A stretch of 64,000 nucleotides of DNA, taken from assembly GCA_039090855.1 (NCBI GenBank), contig CM077013.1, positions 134,127,240-134,191,239 on the forward strand, given 5' to 3'. Positions 34,603-45,525 of this stretch are shown one piece after another. The DNA is from Macrothele yani (taxonomy: Eukaryota > Arthropoda > Arachnida > Araneae > Macrothelidae). Position 1 is the stretch's first letter, and each line of letters begins with the position of its first letter. Below the pieces are notes generated by a model. It made no database searches, was not told the origin of the DNA, and saw only the letters and a list, made by a program, of their open reading frames with translations. Both the position numbers and the translations under genes were made by a program.

Positions 34603-35128
34603 TCAGCTGTAATGATTATTTCCGCAATGTTCAAGCAGAGCAGTCCATGTTCGTGGGAGGAAAGAAGGTACATCGTCATTACAGCAAATACCTCTATAAT
34701 GGTGAATATATAAGCTTTCTGCAAAGAGGGTCATGCTTTTCGTGCTGTGTGTAATGAGGATTTTGCATTCATCCCATAATGGTCTATGTGTGCCGCTAGC
34801 TACCAATCGGGCTAGGGCAGTCGAATGTGAGCCTGTTCTGACATCGCGTGAGTGTTCAAGCAAACGGGTTTTTAAATTACGTAGGGTGGAGCCTATGTAC
34901 ACTTGATCTATTTCACTGGGGTTTAACGCTCTCAGGGGAATAAGGTAGACTCCGTACCTGTGTTTGGTTTCAACGGGATCCCTGTCACGTTTAATTAGAG
35001 TGTACAAACTGCGTGTTTGTAAACCAAAGTTTATATTAAACTTGGCACATGCATGTTTTAGAACGCTGGTGCAGCCTGGAAAATAGCTCATGGAGCCTAC
35101 GTACCTGGCAAGGGTGCGGGTATTTTTT
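34603..35128 (-). pseudogene. PLE GIY-YIG endonuclease domain, C-terminal fragment
   Basis: The frame shows YGVYLIPL (GIY), EIDQVYIGSTLRNLKTRLLEH (YIG followed by the catalytic Arg in LKTRLLEH), FAESLYIHHYRG (catalytic Glu) and GICCNDDVPSF, then ends about 30 residues later. In intact PLEs this domain follows the RT and cuts the target. Here the RT is absent: the insert begins just upstream of KNTRTLARYVGSMSYFPG. The domain itself is open and all key residues are visible, but no intact PLE gene remains. Confidence 0.8.
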
Positions 35129-35246
35129 ATCAACAAAATAGTTTTGCAAATTCAACAATATGTTTGTTGACTGTATATCGACAAAATGCTTTGTTAAATT
35201 AACAAAACGTTTTTCTCAGTGTTTGGGATGCTGTGTTGCGGATGTT

Positions 35247-36340
35247 TAATACTAGAATTTTAGACAAAGATATTAAATCTTATTTCGCAACTTTTTTTCG
35301 CTCTTGTGCTCCATTTCCTTTGTTTCCATGATGGCTGAGATAATTTTGTTAGTCACTACTATACAGCAACATAGGAATCACGGTTTATTTAGAGACGCCA
35401 GTTTGTCGTATCTTTAGGGTCTGGGCCTTTGTATTTAGTAGACGGATTGGTATTGTCCAGCTTATCTGATCTTTTGCCTTCTTAATTTCAAAGCAGACGA
35501 ATGAAAGCGCAAGCCTTCTTAATTTCTACCTTGATGTTTTGTTAAGCCGACGTCGGGGTTTTCCCAGGGTTTTTGTGGAAGTAAGGGGGTAAAAGTCTGC
35601 GTGGGGACATAGCGGGCAGCTAAAGAGTCGACTCGGGAAATTGAAAGCGAGCAGTCGCAGGGAGAGCAGGGAGGAAAGGCGTGTTAGGAAGCAGGTCTTA
35701 AACTAACCGGGGAATGGACGTCTTTCTCGAAGTTATATCGTAATTCTATTTTTTTGTGCAGAGATATTGATTCTTACATTATGTCTAAACCATTGGATTA
35801 GAATACGATGCAATAGTTCCTAATTAAATCTTTACGGCCAGATAAGACAGAAGTCAACTTACGGTATTTCTTTTTTGTATTCCACCATTATATCAATAGA
35901 ACAGATCACACTTCGAAAAGTAACGTAACTCAACTCAGCCACATATCCACACCAGCAACTTTTATCTCGTCCTTTTATCTATCGTTCTTATCTCATACAT
36001 TCATACGTTACGTTCACGCTGACTTCAATTGTTGCCAACCTCATTCTCGTTTGACAGAAAGCATAACGTTAAGGTTGGAAGTATAAGCAGAACAAACTCA
36101 AAGAAACTAAAAATGAAAGTTAATTTAAAATACACGTCACAACGTGCGCGGGTTAGACAGGAACAGGGAGGAAGAATTGCAAAGATGAGCACAAACTTCT
36201 GCATTAAGCAAAGAAAAGAATAAAGTGTTTTGATAGATCTAAGGGGATTGTATAAAAATTATTGTTTATATCTATTTTTTTCTTATTTTATTATCTTCAA
36301 CCACGCAAGACTATGGAAGTTAACTAAACCAGTTAACAGC
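35247..36340. other. Unclassified insert in Tc1 element E
   Basis: The Tc1 frame stops after WDAVLR and resumes at AVIPPP. TGTT occurs on both sides (35243-35246 and 36341-36344) and could be a 4-bp duplication. The inside is AT-rich with a GC-richer part near 35530-35710 and no recognised ends or coding region. Confidence 0.4.
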
Positions 36341-36639
36341 TGTTCAACGTGCGGTCATTCCTCCACCGGCGAGTATTAAGGAACTCTGGGACGCTCTTCA
36401 AGAAGCATAGTGTTAACTGTCACCACAGCACTATATAGAGGGCTCCTCCAGTCCATGCCCTGTCGCGCTGCTGTCGTTATCCAATCGCCAGAAGGACCAA
36501 CGCGGTACTAGAGAGGTATCACACTTGTTTTGTTTTTTTATTGGCACTTCAATGTATACAGGAGTTTATCAAAGTAATGTAAACACCGAATTCAATTGGG
36601 ATACGCGCACTGCAAAAATCACAGGGACGGTGTCATCCG

Positions 36640-36740
36640 CGATGTAAGGTATATAAAGCAGTGCAGTACGATGTCGACTATGACCTAGCAGTGCAGTACG
36701 ATGTCGACTATGACGTAGCAGTGCTACAGTCGCAGGTGAA
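36640..36740. repeat. Short tandem duplication
   Basis: GCAGTGCAGTACGATGTCGA and the following ATGAC(C/G)TA are repeated twice, about 33 bp apart. Confidence 0.7.
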
Positions 36741-36779
36741 ATAGCTGCTATGTCACAACAAGTTAATAAAATCATGTAA

Positions 36780-37600
36780 TGCAGTGATTTTGATACGCTT
36801 TCCAACATACCAGAAATCATTACTCAAGTCATGAGGATAATGGCTCTGGAATAAATCTCGCTCCTGTGTCCTGACCTTTCGATGATATTCAACAGAACCG
36901 GCTCCGTATGTCTTCGGAACAATAAACTAAAGTTTTGTCTCAATAGAAGCATTTTTAGTCAAGTTATGAGGATAATAGCTGTGGAATAAATCTCGCTCCT
37001 GTGTCCTGACCTTTCGATGATATTCAACAGAACCGGCTCCGTATGTCTTCGGAACAATAAACTAAAGTTTTGTCTCAATAGAAGCATTTTTAGTCAAGTT
37101 ATGAGGATAATAGCTGTGGAATAAATCTCGCTCCTGTGTCCTGACCTTTCGATGATATTCAACAGAACCGGCTCCGTATGTCTTCGGAACAATAAACTGA
37201 AGTTTTGTCTCAATAGAAGCATTTTTAGTCAAGTTATGAGGATAATAGCTGTGGAATAAATCTCGCTCCTGTGTCATGACCTTTGACCCCATTTCGATGA
37301 TATTCAACAGAACTAGTTCAGTATACTTCCGGAACAACATAATACAGTTTTGTCGCAATCGAAGCAGTTTTACGTAAGTTATGATACATAAGGGAAATGG
37401 AATAGATTTCACTCCTATGTCCTGACGTTTGACCCCATTTCTTCCATTTTCAATAGGGTTCATTCCCATGTGGTCTCCTACCACATACTAAAATCTCATC
37501 GAAATCGAACCATTTTTACGCGAGTTATTGAGCGGACGGACAGACGGACAAAGCTGGAGCATATACGCTTCTTTAACCTAGGGTTGGAAAGCGTAAAAAA
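36780..37600. repeat. Dispersed repeat family E, copy 2, with internal 135-bp tandem array
   Basis: The unit beginning TA(C/G)TCAAGT(C/T)ATGAGGATAA recurs at 36821, 36956, 37091 and 37226, so the period is 135 bp with four copies. The middle copies look identical. The array starts with TTTCCAACATACCAGAAATC and ends with the same GGACGGACAGACGG and GGTTGGAAAGCGTAAAAAA region as copy 1, which has only one unit. Confidence 0.85.
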
Positions 37601-37619
37601 CAGGAATCCGAAAGACTGG

Positions 37620-38060
37620 CAACGTGTCATCTAATCTGATCGATCGTACTTCACGCTCTTTTCCACCACTGGGAGAGCGTACTTCAGACGAAAACCTGCA
37701 GAAGCGTACCATTCCTACTGCGTGGTTCTGACTGTGAAGGATGGAATGAGGTGCCATATCAGGTCATTCCTTAGGGCCCATAGTTATTTTGCAGGGACGT
37801 ATCACATCTGCAACGGAAGAATTCATTCTTGGGAAAAACCTGTACCCAATGTAGAAGGAATTGTTCCCTAATGACCGTTCTTGGCTGAAAGCTGATAACG
37901 CGGTCCTTCATTTGTGCGAAACGTGTCAAATTCTGGATGAGGTACAGCAGGTACCTTGGCGACCTAATTTTCATACCTCCGTACTACTGAACACTTATGG
38001 GAAAATCTGGATCGGAGGAACAGATCACACTTACAACCTACAACATCACTGGTGCAGGTG
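37620..38060 (+). pseudogene. Tc1 transposase relic (DDE part)
   Basis: Plus-strand segments in several frames read ADNAVLHLCET (second Asp region), QILDEVQQVPW and TEHLWENLDRR (Glu region). This is the order and spacing of a Tc1 DDE domain. It is heavily decayed and no inverted ends were found. Confidence 0.6.
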
Positions 38061-38912
38061 GGGACCTATTTTACAAGAAGAATGGCCCCAATTTAATTAT
38101 CGTATGTGCATGACTTGTTTATTAACTCTTAATCGGCAGGAATGTATAAAATGCTAACGAAATTGGAAAGTGGGTCAAAAATCAACGAATGCAATGCAAA
38201 TTAGGGAGTAACAAAAATTACAAAACTAAAGATCAGTTTGGTTAACCAGATATAAAGAATACTTTAATTGCAGACTGAATATTTGATAAAAAAATTCATG
38301 AAGAAGAACGCGAATAACAGGGTACACCGCAAGCAGACTTTACACAAGCGTTGCAGACAGAGTTTTCGTAATATTGTGAGCTCTACTTAGGTTTAAGCAT
38401 TGGCTGCATAGATTTCAATCAATAAAAAAGCAGTAGTTGTATTTTTCTCTCTCAATTGTGTAGGTCAAAACAACTTATGTAATATTACTAAAGCTAACTA
38501 GGGAAGATCCAAAGCCCTTTTGGATAAGTTTTGTAACTCAAAATTAATTGGTAGGTATTTCTATCATACCATATTTTGACCAACCACATTGTGTTACAAT
38601 AAGTGGCTTTGGCCTCTCAGGTATAATGGCACTTTTTCGGAGTCTCTATGTACGAATCTAGATTTTTTTTTTATTCTTTGTGTTGTTCGTGATCCACATT
38701 GCTAGTAGTTGTTGGAAGATACGCTCTTTTGGTGTTTGTTCATGACGTCAAACTTTTCGGGTCCAGTTGTTATGGTACAGACCGAAATGCATCACGCAAT
38801 AACCTACACAGCTTAATGGTACAATCGATATCAACTTTCCTTGAATAATTTAAAGTACGCTTTTGTTTGTTGCACGAAGGAAATGCATCTACTCATAATA
38901 TCGTATACAGAT
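38061..38912. other. Unassigned AT-rich DNA
   Basis: Nothing recognised on either strand. Confidence 0.5.
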
Positions 38913-39005
38913 AATGTCAGAGTCAGATGCCGTATTAAATCAATGTCAGAGAGTTAGGTGCCGTATTAAATCAATGTCAGAGAGTAAGGTGCCGTATTAA
39001 ATCAT
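38913..39005. repeat. Tandem repeat, about 30 bp x 3
   Basis: AATGTCAGAG(AGT) followed by GCCGTATTAAATC repeats three times with small changes. Confidence 0.85.
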
Positions 39006-39159
39006 TTTCTAGATTTTCTGAACACGTCAAAATAATTACTTCTACAGGAATGAAACGTTTTGGTTTTAATATGCCCTACGCTTGCTCTTTTCGTAACATC
39101 AAACTACTTATGTCCGTGAGACATTTCATAAGACATGATTCCCTTATTCAGATTTTCCA

Positions 39160-39570
39160 CCAAGCAAATAAAAAACTGCTCAGAATGATTTTTTCACATA
39201 TCTGAATTTCAAAACGTAAAACAAATTGCCAAGCAAATTAAAACTGGCCAAGCAAATAAAAACTGCTCAGAATGATTTTTTCACATACCTGAATTTCAAA
39301 ACGTAAAACAAATTGCTGCCAAGCAAATTAAAACTGGCCAAGCAAATAAAAACTGCTCAGAATGATTTTTTCACATATCTGAATTTCAAAACGTAAAACA
39401 AATTGCCAAGCAAATTAAAACTGGCCAAGCAAATAAAAACTGCTCAGAATGATTTTTTCACATATCTGAATTTCAAAACGTAAAACAAATTGCCAAGCAA
39501 ATTAAAACTGGCCAAGCAAATAAAAACTGTTCAGAATGATTTTTTCACATATCTGAATTTCAAAACGTAC
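39160..39570. repeat. Tandem array, about 87 bp x 5
   Basis: CTG(C/T)TCAGAATGATTTTTTC recurs at 39176, 39263, 39353, 39440 and 39527. Each unit ends with AAGCAAAT(A/T)AAAACTG duplicates. One unit has an extra 3 bp. The array ends just before the tRNA-bearing LTR. Confidence 0.9.
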
Positions 39571-39587
39571 AACATACATGGGACATA

Positions 39588-39727
39588 TGTGAGGTGCCTG
39601 CGCTGCAGGACACACGAGATAAAGCCAGATAGCAATGAGAGCACATAGCTCAGTTGGGAGAGCAACTTATTCTGGAGTCAGGGGAACCGGATTCGATACC
39701 CGGCGTGGACAAACTTGTGTTTTCACA
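39588..39727 (+). mobile_element. Short LTR with tRNA-like sequence, second copy
   Basis: It starts TGTGAGG and ends TTTTCACA, with TGTGA/TCACA inverted ends. It shares with 4690-4868 the GTGA-GT-CCTGC, AGGAC(A/G)CAC, ATAAAG-CAGATAG blocks and the tRNA-like block TAGCTCAGTTGGGAGAG ... GGATTCGATACCC ... GGCGTGGACA. It is followed at once by a primer-binding-like site. A second LTR downstream was not found, so the copy is incomplete. Confidence 0.6.
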
Positions 39728-39749
39728 TTGGCGCCCGACAGGGTCGTAG
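39728..39749 (+). promoter_or_regulatory. Primer-binding-site-like sequence next to the LTR
   Basis: TTGGCGCCCGACAGGGTCGT begins one base after the LTR terminal CA, the usual place. TGGCGCCCGA-CAGGG is close to the tRNA-Lys primer-binding sites of LTR elements. A purine-rich ATGGGGGAGG follows at about 39762 and could be the polypurine tract of a very short internal region. Confidence 0.5.
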
Positions 39750-39759
39750 TAATTCAAAA

Positions 39760-40440
39760 ATTATGGGGGAGGCTTAAGTAGTTTCACACGCAAAACTCCG
39801 AAAATAATAGCTAATCTACGATAACCAATTAATAATTAAGCGTTAATTATCAATAATTCATTATTCAGAATAATTATATAAATTCATTAATAAATTAACT
39901 ATTTTATTGATAATTAAAATACTGATTTACAAAATTTTGATACAAAACCCTATGTAATGTAGAGGGCTATATATTTATTAAATGTGGTTAATGTAACATA
40001 GAGTACTTCTCCCTTAGTATTCAATTTATCAGAGTTACTTATAAAGGAGCAATTTTAAAATTAGTTATTTTATGAAATAAATAATAGTACAGCAGAGTAT
40101 GGAAAATGTAAAGTTTTGCTAGTACTTTAATAAAATTGTACGGTACTTACATATCATCATTGTACAAGGTAACTACGCTTCGCTGCCATTGCCTTCAAAA
40201 TGTGGATCCCATATTTACTTCTACTTCTCGATGAATGCTCAGCAGTGCAAGTCCAGAAAGCCGAGAATTAGACATTGTGTTTCAAAAATACATTTTCTGG
40301 CTTCGCAGAGTAGAAAATGTACTTTCCGAAGCGTTGATAGAATTTTTAGTAATTTTTTGATATTGGGGGAAAATAAATCAAACAAACAAACAGCAACTTC
40401 ACAACTTGATAAGGATTTTATCGCAGTGGGTGGTCCTTCC
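39760..40440. other. Unassigned, very AT-rich DNA
   Basis: 39830-40160 is especially rich in TAAT/ATTA words. No gene or element end was recognised. Confidence 0.5.
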
Positions 40441-40445
40441 TCTTG

Positions 40446-40900
40446 TTTTATCTCTCTTTATATATAAAAGTGAAAGTTTGTATGTTTGTTTTGCATACGT
40501 TCCTAAACGGTTTGATGGATTTGCTCCAAAATTGGCATACATACTCTTCATCACCCAGATTAAAATACAGGCGGGACGATTTTTAGAAATTTCATTCCTA
40601 AGGGGGTCAAATGTGTTTTTACGGGGCCCTCTATAGACTGGGTGCAAGTCGGCTGCTGCGGTACTACTCCGCGTGTCAGAGCAACGGTCGTCAAGTGACG
40701 CCTCACTGCTCGCAAGCTTCCGCGGTTCAGGCATACGAGGAAGAGTCCGATTTTTGAAAACACAACGCACCAGCGGAACATATTGTCATAAGTATATTTT
40801 TGTTTACGTTACCATGACATTTTCTTTGTAAGGATTAGGTGTCATTAGATTCCCAACAATTGGCGCAGGAGTCTCCAATATGGGTGGAGCTACAGATTCC
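40446..40900 (+). repeat. Possible Helitron-like or other dispersed element end
   Basis: TCTCTTTATATATAAAAGTG followed by TTTGTATGTTTG and an AACGGTTTGATGGATTTGC block resembles the common TCTATATATAAAA...GTTTGT starts of arthropod Helitrons. No CTRR hairpin end or Rep/helicase frame was found. Confidence 0.25.
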
Positions 40901-41020
40901 CACCAATAAGCGTGGTCCTCTCAAATAGCATCAAAGTTAAGTTGAAAATAAAACAGACGGTTTTCTTCATACATAAAATTTAAATACAAGATTAGTATTA
41001 GTATAGAATATAGATAAAAG

Positions 41021-41640
41021 AAATAGCCTATGTCCAACGGAGAGAAGTAAGCTTCCCAACGGTGAAAGAATTATCCGAATGAGTTTAGTTTTCGAGAGTA
41101 GTAAAAAAAAATCCGTATATTATCGTGAACTACTTTCTTTCATGTTGGGTGTGATCAGGTTGTATGTAAACAAAGCGGAACGATAAATGGGAAATTATAA
41201 ACTAATTGAAAGCGATGTTATTTTGTAGTACAGCCAAAAATAATAAATAATAATAATGAATAAACGAAATAGCCTATGTCCTCTGGAAAGCTTCCCAACG
41301 GCAAAAGAATATCCGAATCGGCTTAGTTTTCGAGATTGGTAAAAAAAATCCGTATATTATCGTGAACTACTTTCTTTCATGTTGGGTGTGATCAGGTTGT
41401 ATGTAAACAAAGCGGAACGATAAATGGGAAATTATAAACTAATTGAAAGCGATGTTATTTTGTAGTACAGCCAAAAATAATAAATAATAATAATGAATAA
41501 ACGAAATAGCCTATGTCCTCCGGAAAGCTTCCCAACGGCAAAAGAATATCCGAATCGGCTTAGTTTTCGAGATTAGAAAAAAAAATTCCGTATATTATCG
41601 TGAACTACTTTCTTTCACGTTGGGTGTGATCAGATTGTAT
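41021..41640. repeat. Tandem array, about 240 bp x 3
   Basis: AAATAGCCTATGTCC recurs at 41021, 41267 and 41504. Each unit carries the CTTCCCAACGG, TCCGAAT, CCGTATATTATCGTGAACTA and GTTGGGTGTGATCAG blocks. The third unit diverges after about 41640. Confidence 0.85.
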
Positions 41641-42800
41641 ATCTACACTCTAGAAACTGAATGCGGAGTGCAAGAAGTGCATTATTTTGCATGTTTGCTA
41701 TTTCGAGTTTTTAGGGCTCAGAACGGCCATTATAAATTGTGATTTTTATAATAAAAATTTTCATCAAGTGTGGTGAAATATGTATATACGTCCTTCACAA
41801 AAATTTCAGTCAAAAAGGGTAACATCACACGAGAAACAGTGAAGAACATGAAAAGAATTTAGTTCTCACTTGAACTCAGGAATATTTTTTTCAGAAAACT
41901 CGATATGAATTTTATTTTGACAAACTTTATTTTTTTGTAATAACACTGCCACCTTCCAAAGCTGTAGTAAGCACCTTTCAGAACGTTCATTTTATACAAG
42001 CAAAAGCACATTACATTGATACCTAAAACTTAAGATTTCAAAGCGAAAGGAAATGTAAATTAAAATTTAGTTTCCTTTCTCATATGCTATCGATAGTTCA
42101 TATAGCCCCAGCTGAAAAAGTCTACTTCCACCGATCGACACCGCTCTTCATGCCTTAATGATATATTTTTTTTATTAGTCCTTGTGCATCTGGCCGTAAT
42201 CTCTCAGATGGAATTCTTATTTCTGAAGGCGAAGGTTTTTCGTAATCTCGAACATTTTTTGCTTCTGTTGTTATCGCAAGAGGCATGATTTGTGTTTTTC
42301 CTGACTGACGCAATCGCTATTGCTGCTAAGCTATATTCTGTTTCCTTGTAGCACGAAAAAACCATATCGATATTGTAGCGAAGGAAGAGCATACATAACA
42401 CGAAAAAGAAAACTGCTAGAGCGTGATGTATGTCATTTATAAAATCAAATCAAAATCTTTGAATGTAAGAGCAAAATCGGAAGTGGTATGAGAGAGGAAA
42501 TCTATAAAATTAAAATCGTTAAGGTTCACTTTACAAAGAATAACTGAGTATCATAATTTAAAGGGTTCAAACTTGACCCCCCCCCCCCCCCACACACACA
42601 CAATGGCGTACCGATAAAACTTGGGGCCTCCCGCAAGAAATATCTTCGAGGCTCTTTTACAAAAATGTATTACCTTTCAACCACTGAATGTTTTAAATTC
42701 CTTATTAATAACTAATTTTTATCGGAGTTTTAATCATTCAAATTCTTCGGAACCTACAGGCATTTTTCGTAAAACCAAAATTATTGCACTTTATTGCTTG
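41641..42800. other. Unassigned AT-rich DNA
   Basis: A C-run and CA repeat lie near 42576-42602. It is followed by a TGGCGTACCGATAAAACTTG stretch like hAT-type flanks. No gene was recognised. Confidence 0.45.
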
Positions 42801-42809
42801 TAAAACATG

Positions 42810-43880
42810 TCATCATCATTAGTGTTCTGTGTCTTGACATGTCCAACGGTAACTCAGCATGTTCTCTACATCCAGTTTCTCTGTCCCTGGCTTCCTCCTC
42901 CAATTCTTGATAGCTTCCTGTGCCTATCATCAAACATCATTGTCTCCTTCCTCTTGGTCGCTTTCCTTCAATTTTCCCTTCTATCATTATTTTCAATAGG
43001 CTGTTTCCTCTGAACACATGTCCTATCCAGTCATATTTTCTTTTTCTTATGGTCTTTAGTAAATTCCTTTCTTCTTCAACTCTTTGAAATACTTCATCAT
43101 TGGTAATTTTTTTCAATCCACTTTATTTTTTCCGTTCTTCTCTATAACCACATCTGAAATGCCTTCTTTCTTTCCAATTTTCTACGTTTCTGCTCCATAT
43201 AATGTTATACTCCAAATATAGTCTTTTCTTTAAATTTTTATTCATTTTATTAACAAACAGATTTTTCTTATAAATGCATATTTTCCTTTATTAATTCTTT
43301 CTTTTATTTTCATGTCACATTTTCCATTTTCTTGGATTATACTACCGAGATATTTGTATAGTCTCACTTGCTCTACATGATCTCCATTCATCATCCCCTC
43401 ACCTCGACATTTCCTAGTTTCCTGGAGATTCATCGTCTTTATTTTCTTTGTGTTAATTTTCATACCATATTTTTTTGCATACACTTTCAAATTTTTGCAT
43501 ATTTTTTTTAGATGCTGTAGTTCATCTTCAGTATTAACTATTATTGCTTGGTCATCTGCAAATTTAATACTTTGTACTGTTCTTCCTCATTCCTCTTTTA
43601 TTTTCTTAAAATGCTTTTTTTATCATTTCTTCTGCAGAAATATTGAATAGCGTTGGTGACAGACAGCATCCTTGTCTTACACCCCTGCCAATCACAGATT
43701 TTTGTTTTTCTGATTTTGTCTTTATTATGGCAGTCTGGTTCATGTATAATTCATATTAACCTCAGGTCTCTCCATTGTAATCCTATTTTACTTAGCATTT
43801 CTATCAGCTTTTCCTAATTCACCATGTCAAACACTTCTTCTAGGTCGACGAAACATATATAAACTTCTTTGTTTACTTCT
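42810..43880 (-). pseudogene. Non-LTR retrotransposon reverse transcriptase relic, second lineage
   Basis: Minus-strand pieces in shifting frames read FVDLEEVFDMVN (motif A region), RQGCCLSPTLFNI (motif B), then YGMKINTKKIKTMNL and YKYLGSIIQENGKCDMKIKE, and near the end WIGHVFRGNSLLK and IEGKRPRGR. This order fits the RT and tail of a non-LTR element distinct from the RTE copies. The top is cut at 43880 by a Tc1 element. Confidence 0.7.
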
Positions 43881-43881
43881 A

Positions 43882-45125
43882 CACTGATGTCCAAAATTAA
43901 GGTCATAAACACGTATTTTGTGATACCTTGAAAACTAAATGGTTTATTGTAATGAAATTTGGTACAGAGATGCCTGAGACATCCAATAGCAACATAACAA
44001 AATGAATAGGAAGTAAAGTGCGTGCGATATGTAAATTAGACCCAAAACGGTACAAACACGATGTATCATATCTCGAGAACGGTCCGGCTAATAGGGAGTG
44101 TGGCCACCCCGCACAGCTGTACAAGTCGCATAACGAGCCCTCATACTGTAAATGCGGTTGTTGATAGCAGCTTGTGGCAACAAATCCCATTAATCTAAAA
44201 GCGCGGATTTAAACGCCTGAAGATCCTAGGAGGGTGTTGACGTCGTGTAAAGGCTCTTCCTAGAGCATCCCAAACATGCTCTTCCGGATTTAGGCCCAGC
44301 GACTTCGCTGGCAACACCATACGGCGAATATCATCTCCTTCCAGAAAATCGTCGACAAGATGAGCTGTGTGTGGCTTCGCGTTATCGTCTATAAAAATGA
44401 AGTTTGGTCCGACAGCTTCCCCGGAAAAGCATCACATAAGGTGCAAGGACATCATCCCTATAGCGCTGGGCGGTCACAGTGCCTCCATCGAAGACGTGCA
44501 ATGGTGTACGGCCGTCCAACATGATGCCTTCCCACACAAGGATTCCACTTCCACCAAAGAGGTCGATTTCCCTTATGTTGGAGGGATGATAGCGGGCCTC
44601 ACGCTGTCCCCAGATGAAGACTCGTCGAGAATCATTTTGTGTACTGAATCTCGACTCAACACAGAAAAGTACACTGCTCCAGTCTTGCTGTGTCCAAGAA
44701 ACATGTGTTTGGCTCAACAAAAGAAAGGCTGTCTTCTGCGATCTGGTGATTGGGACACACACCATTGGTCGCCGGGCATAAAGGGGTTTCTCTGCTAGGC
44801 GTCTGTATACAGTTTGCTTTGAAATTGTTGTTCCAGTGGCAGCAGCGAGGTCCTGAGAGAGGTATCTAGCCGTCATCTGTCTATGGCGTTTGGCAGTTAT
44901 GGCCATGCAACGATCCTCCGCAGGTGTCGTGGCCCTTGGACGGGCCTCCTGGTGATGGTACCAGTTGTTCGGAATTGGTGCCGGGACCTGGATACTACAT
45001 TTTGTGCAATCTGTAACCATCGAGCGACCTCCGTTTGAGACTGGCCAGCTTCAAGCCTGCCGATAGTTCTCCATCTCAGTCCATCGTCTAAACGATTCCG
45101 AGCACTCATTCCAACTGACATCAGT
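43882..45125 (-). pseudogene. Tc1 element and transposase F
   Basis: The left end is CACTGATGTCCAAAATTAAG beside TA at 43880-43881; the right end was not found. The minus-strand transposase starts near 45121 with RNRLDDGLRWRTIGRLEAGQ (helix-turn-helix). It has a long open part with RYLSQDLAAATGTTISKQTV and a DDE domain in which the first Asp is replaced (FCVESRF). FIDDNAKPHT and NPEEHVWD (second Asp and Glu) are kept, and the frame ends RARYATCTAVRGGHT. The catalytic loss and frameshifts make it dead. Confidence 0.8.
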
Positions 45126-45319
45126 CAACCTTGTGATTTTTCTTGCAAGAAACACAACTCTGAAGACGAAATTCGCAGATGCAGGAAATAGTCACTTTCA
45201 CACTCTCTTACCAAACTCACCATGTTACCCGTTTAACAAACAGTGGATGCTTACATTAGATTCAGATCAGATCAGATCATATGTAGAGGATTTTAGGAAG
45301 GGGTGTCTGACTCCAGGTC

Positions 45320-45525
45320 TTAAACAACCCTTAGAAATAGGAAACTATGAGATTTGGGCTAGAGTGCCCGATAGGAAAGTGACACGGAAGTTACGTAGAA
45401 AGGAGGAAGGGAGACGCCCTTGTTTATTACCGGGGGCCAGAACCCGGGGTCCGACGGCTTAAAGTGCCAATCTGACGCACGGCGGGTATTTAGTGGTTCG
45501 AACCTACTGGTGTAGAGAGCGAGTT
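45320..45525 (+). repeat. Dispersed repeat family D, copy 2
   Basis: This is the plus-strand match to 18145-18370, from AACCCTTAGAAATAGGAAAC to the GTGGTTCGAACCTACTGG region. The GGTTCGAACC word looks like a Pol III B box, so a SINE is possible. Confidence 0.55.

Larger units (their letters stand above)
34232..35128 (-). mobile_element. 5'-truncated Penelope-like element inside the MITE
   Basis: The insert is flanked by a perfect 14-bp duplication ATCAACAAAATAGT (34218-34231 and 35129-35142). On the minus strand it holds the last part of a PLE frame with a GIY-YIG endonuclease, then a 3' region with a hammerhead-like motif. Endonuclease at the C-terminus is the classic PLE layout, unlike the RT-only frame at 9422-11182, so these are two different PLE lineages. 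Confidence 0.8.
33867..35221. mobile_element. Foldback MITE with CACTGAG ends, containing a PLE
   Basis: It starts CACTGAGAAAAACATTTTGT and ends with the inverse of CACTGAGAAAAACGTTTTGT, flanked by TT on both sides. The original target ACATTTGGG (IWD codons of the Tc1 gene) is fully recovered after removal. Without the internal PLE the MITE is about 450 bp and reads as one long palindrome centred near 34075. It is built from repeated ACAAAAT/ATTTTGT motifs. CACTG ends with 2-3-bp duplications fit CACTA/EnSpm-like non-autonomous elements. Confidence 0.75.
33014..36554 (+). pseudogene. Tc1 transposase element E, split by two insertions
   Basis: The start ATG 33014 gives MAAYQDFREFERG, followed by frameshifts. 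The DDE domain has a stop before SDESRYKMF, HEN in place of the usual second-Asp DN motif, and SPDLIAIEH (Glu retained). The frame is then cut at EH-I by a foldback MITE (33867-35221) and continues with WDAVLR. A second insert of about 1.1 kb (35247-36340) is followed by AVIPPPASIKELWDALQEA and an end repeat CATTGAAGTGCCAA inverted, next to TA at 36555. The left terminal repeat was not found. Confidence 0.75.

Noticed and set aside
39645..39716. Functional tRNA gene
   Set aside because: The tRNA-like block is embedded in an LTR-like repeat also present at 4690-4868; in that copy the anticodon arm does not fold properly, and I did not confirm it here.
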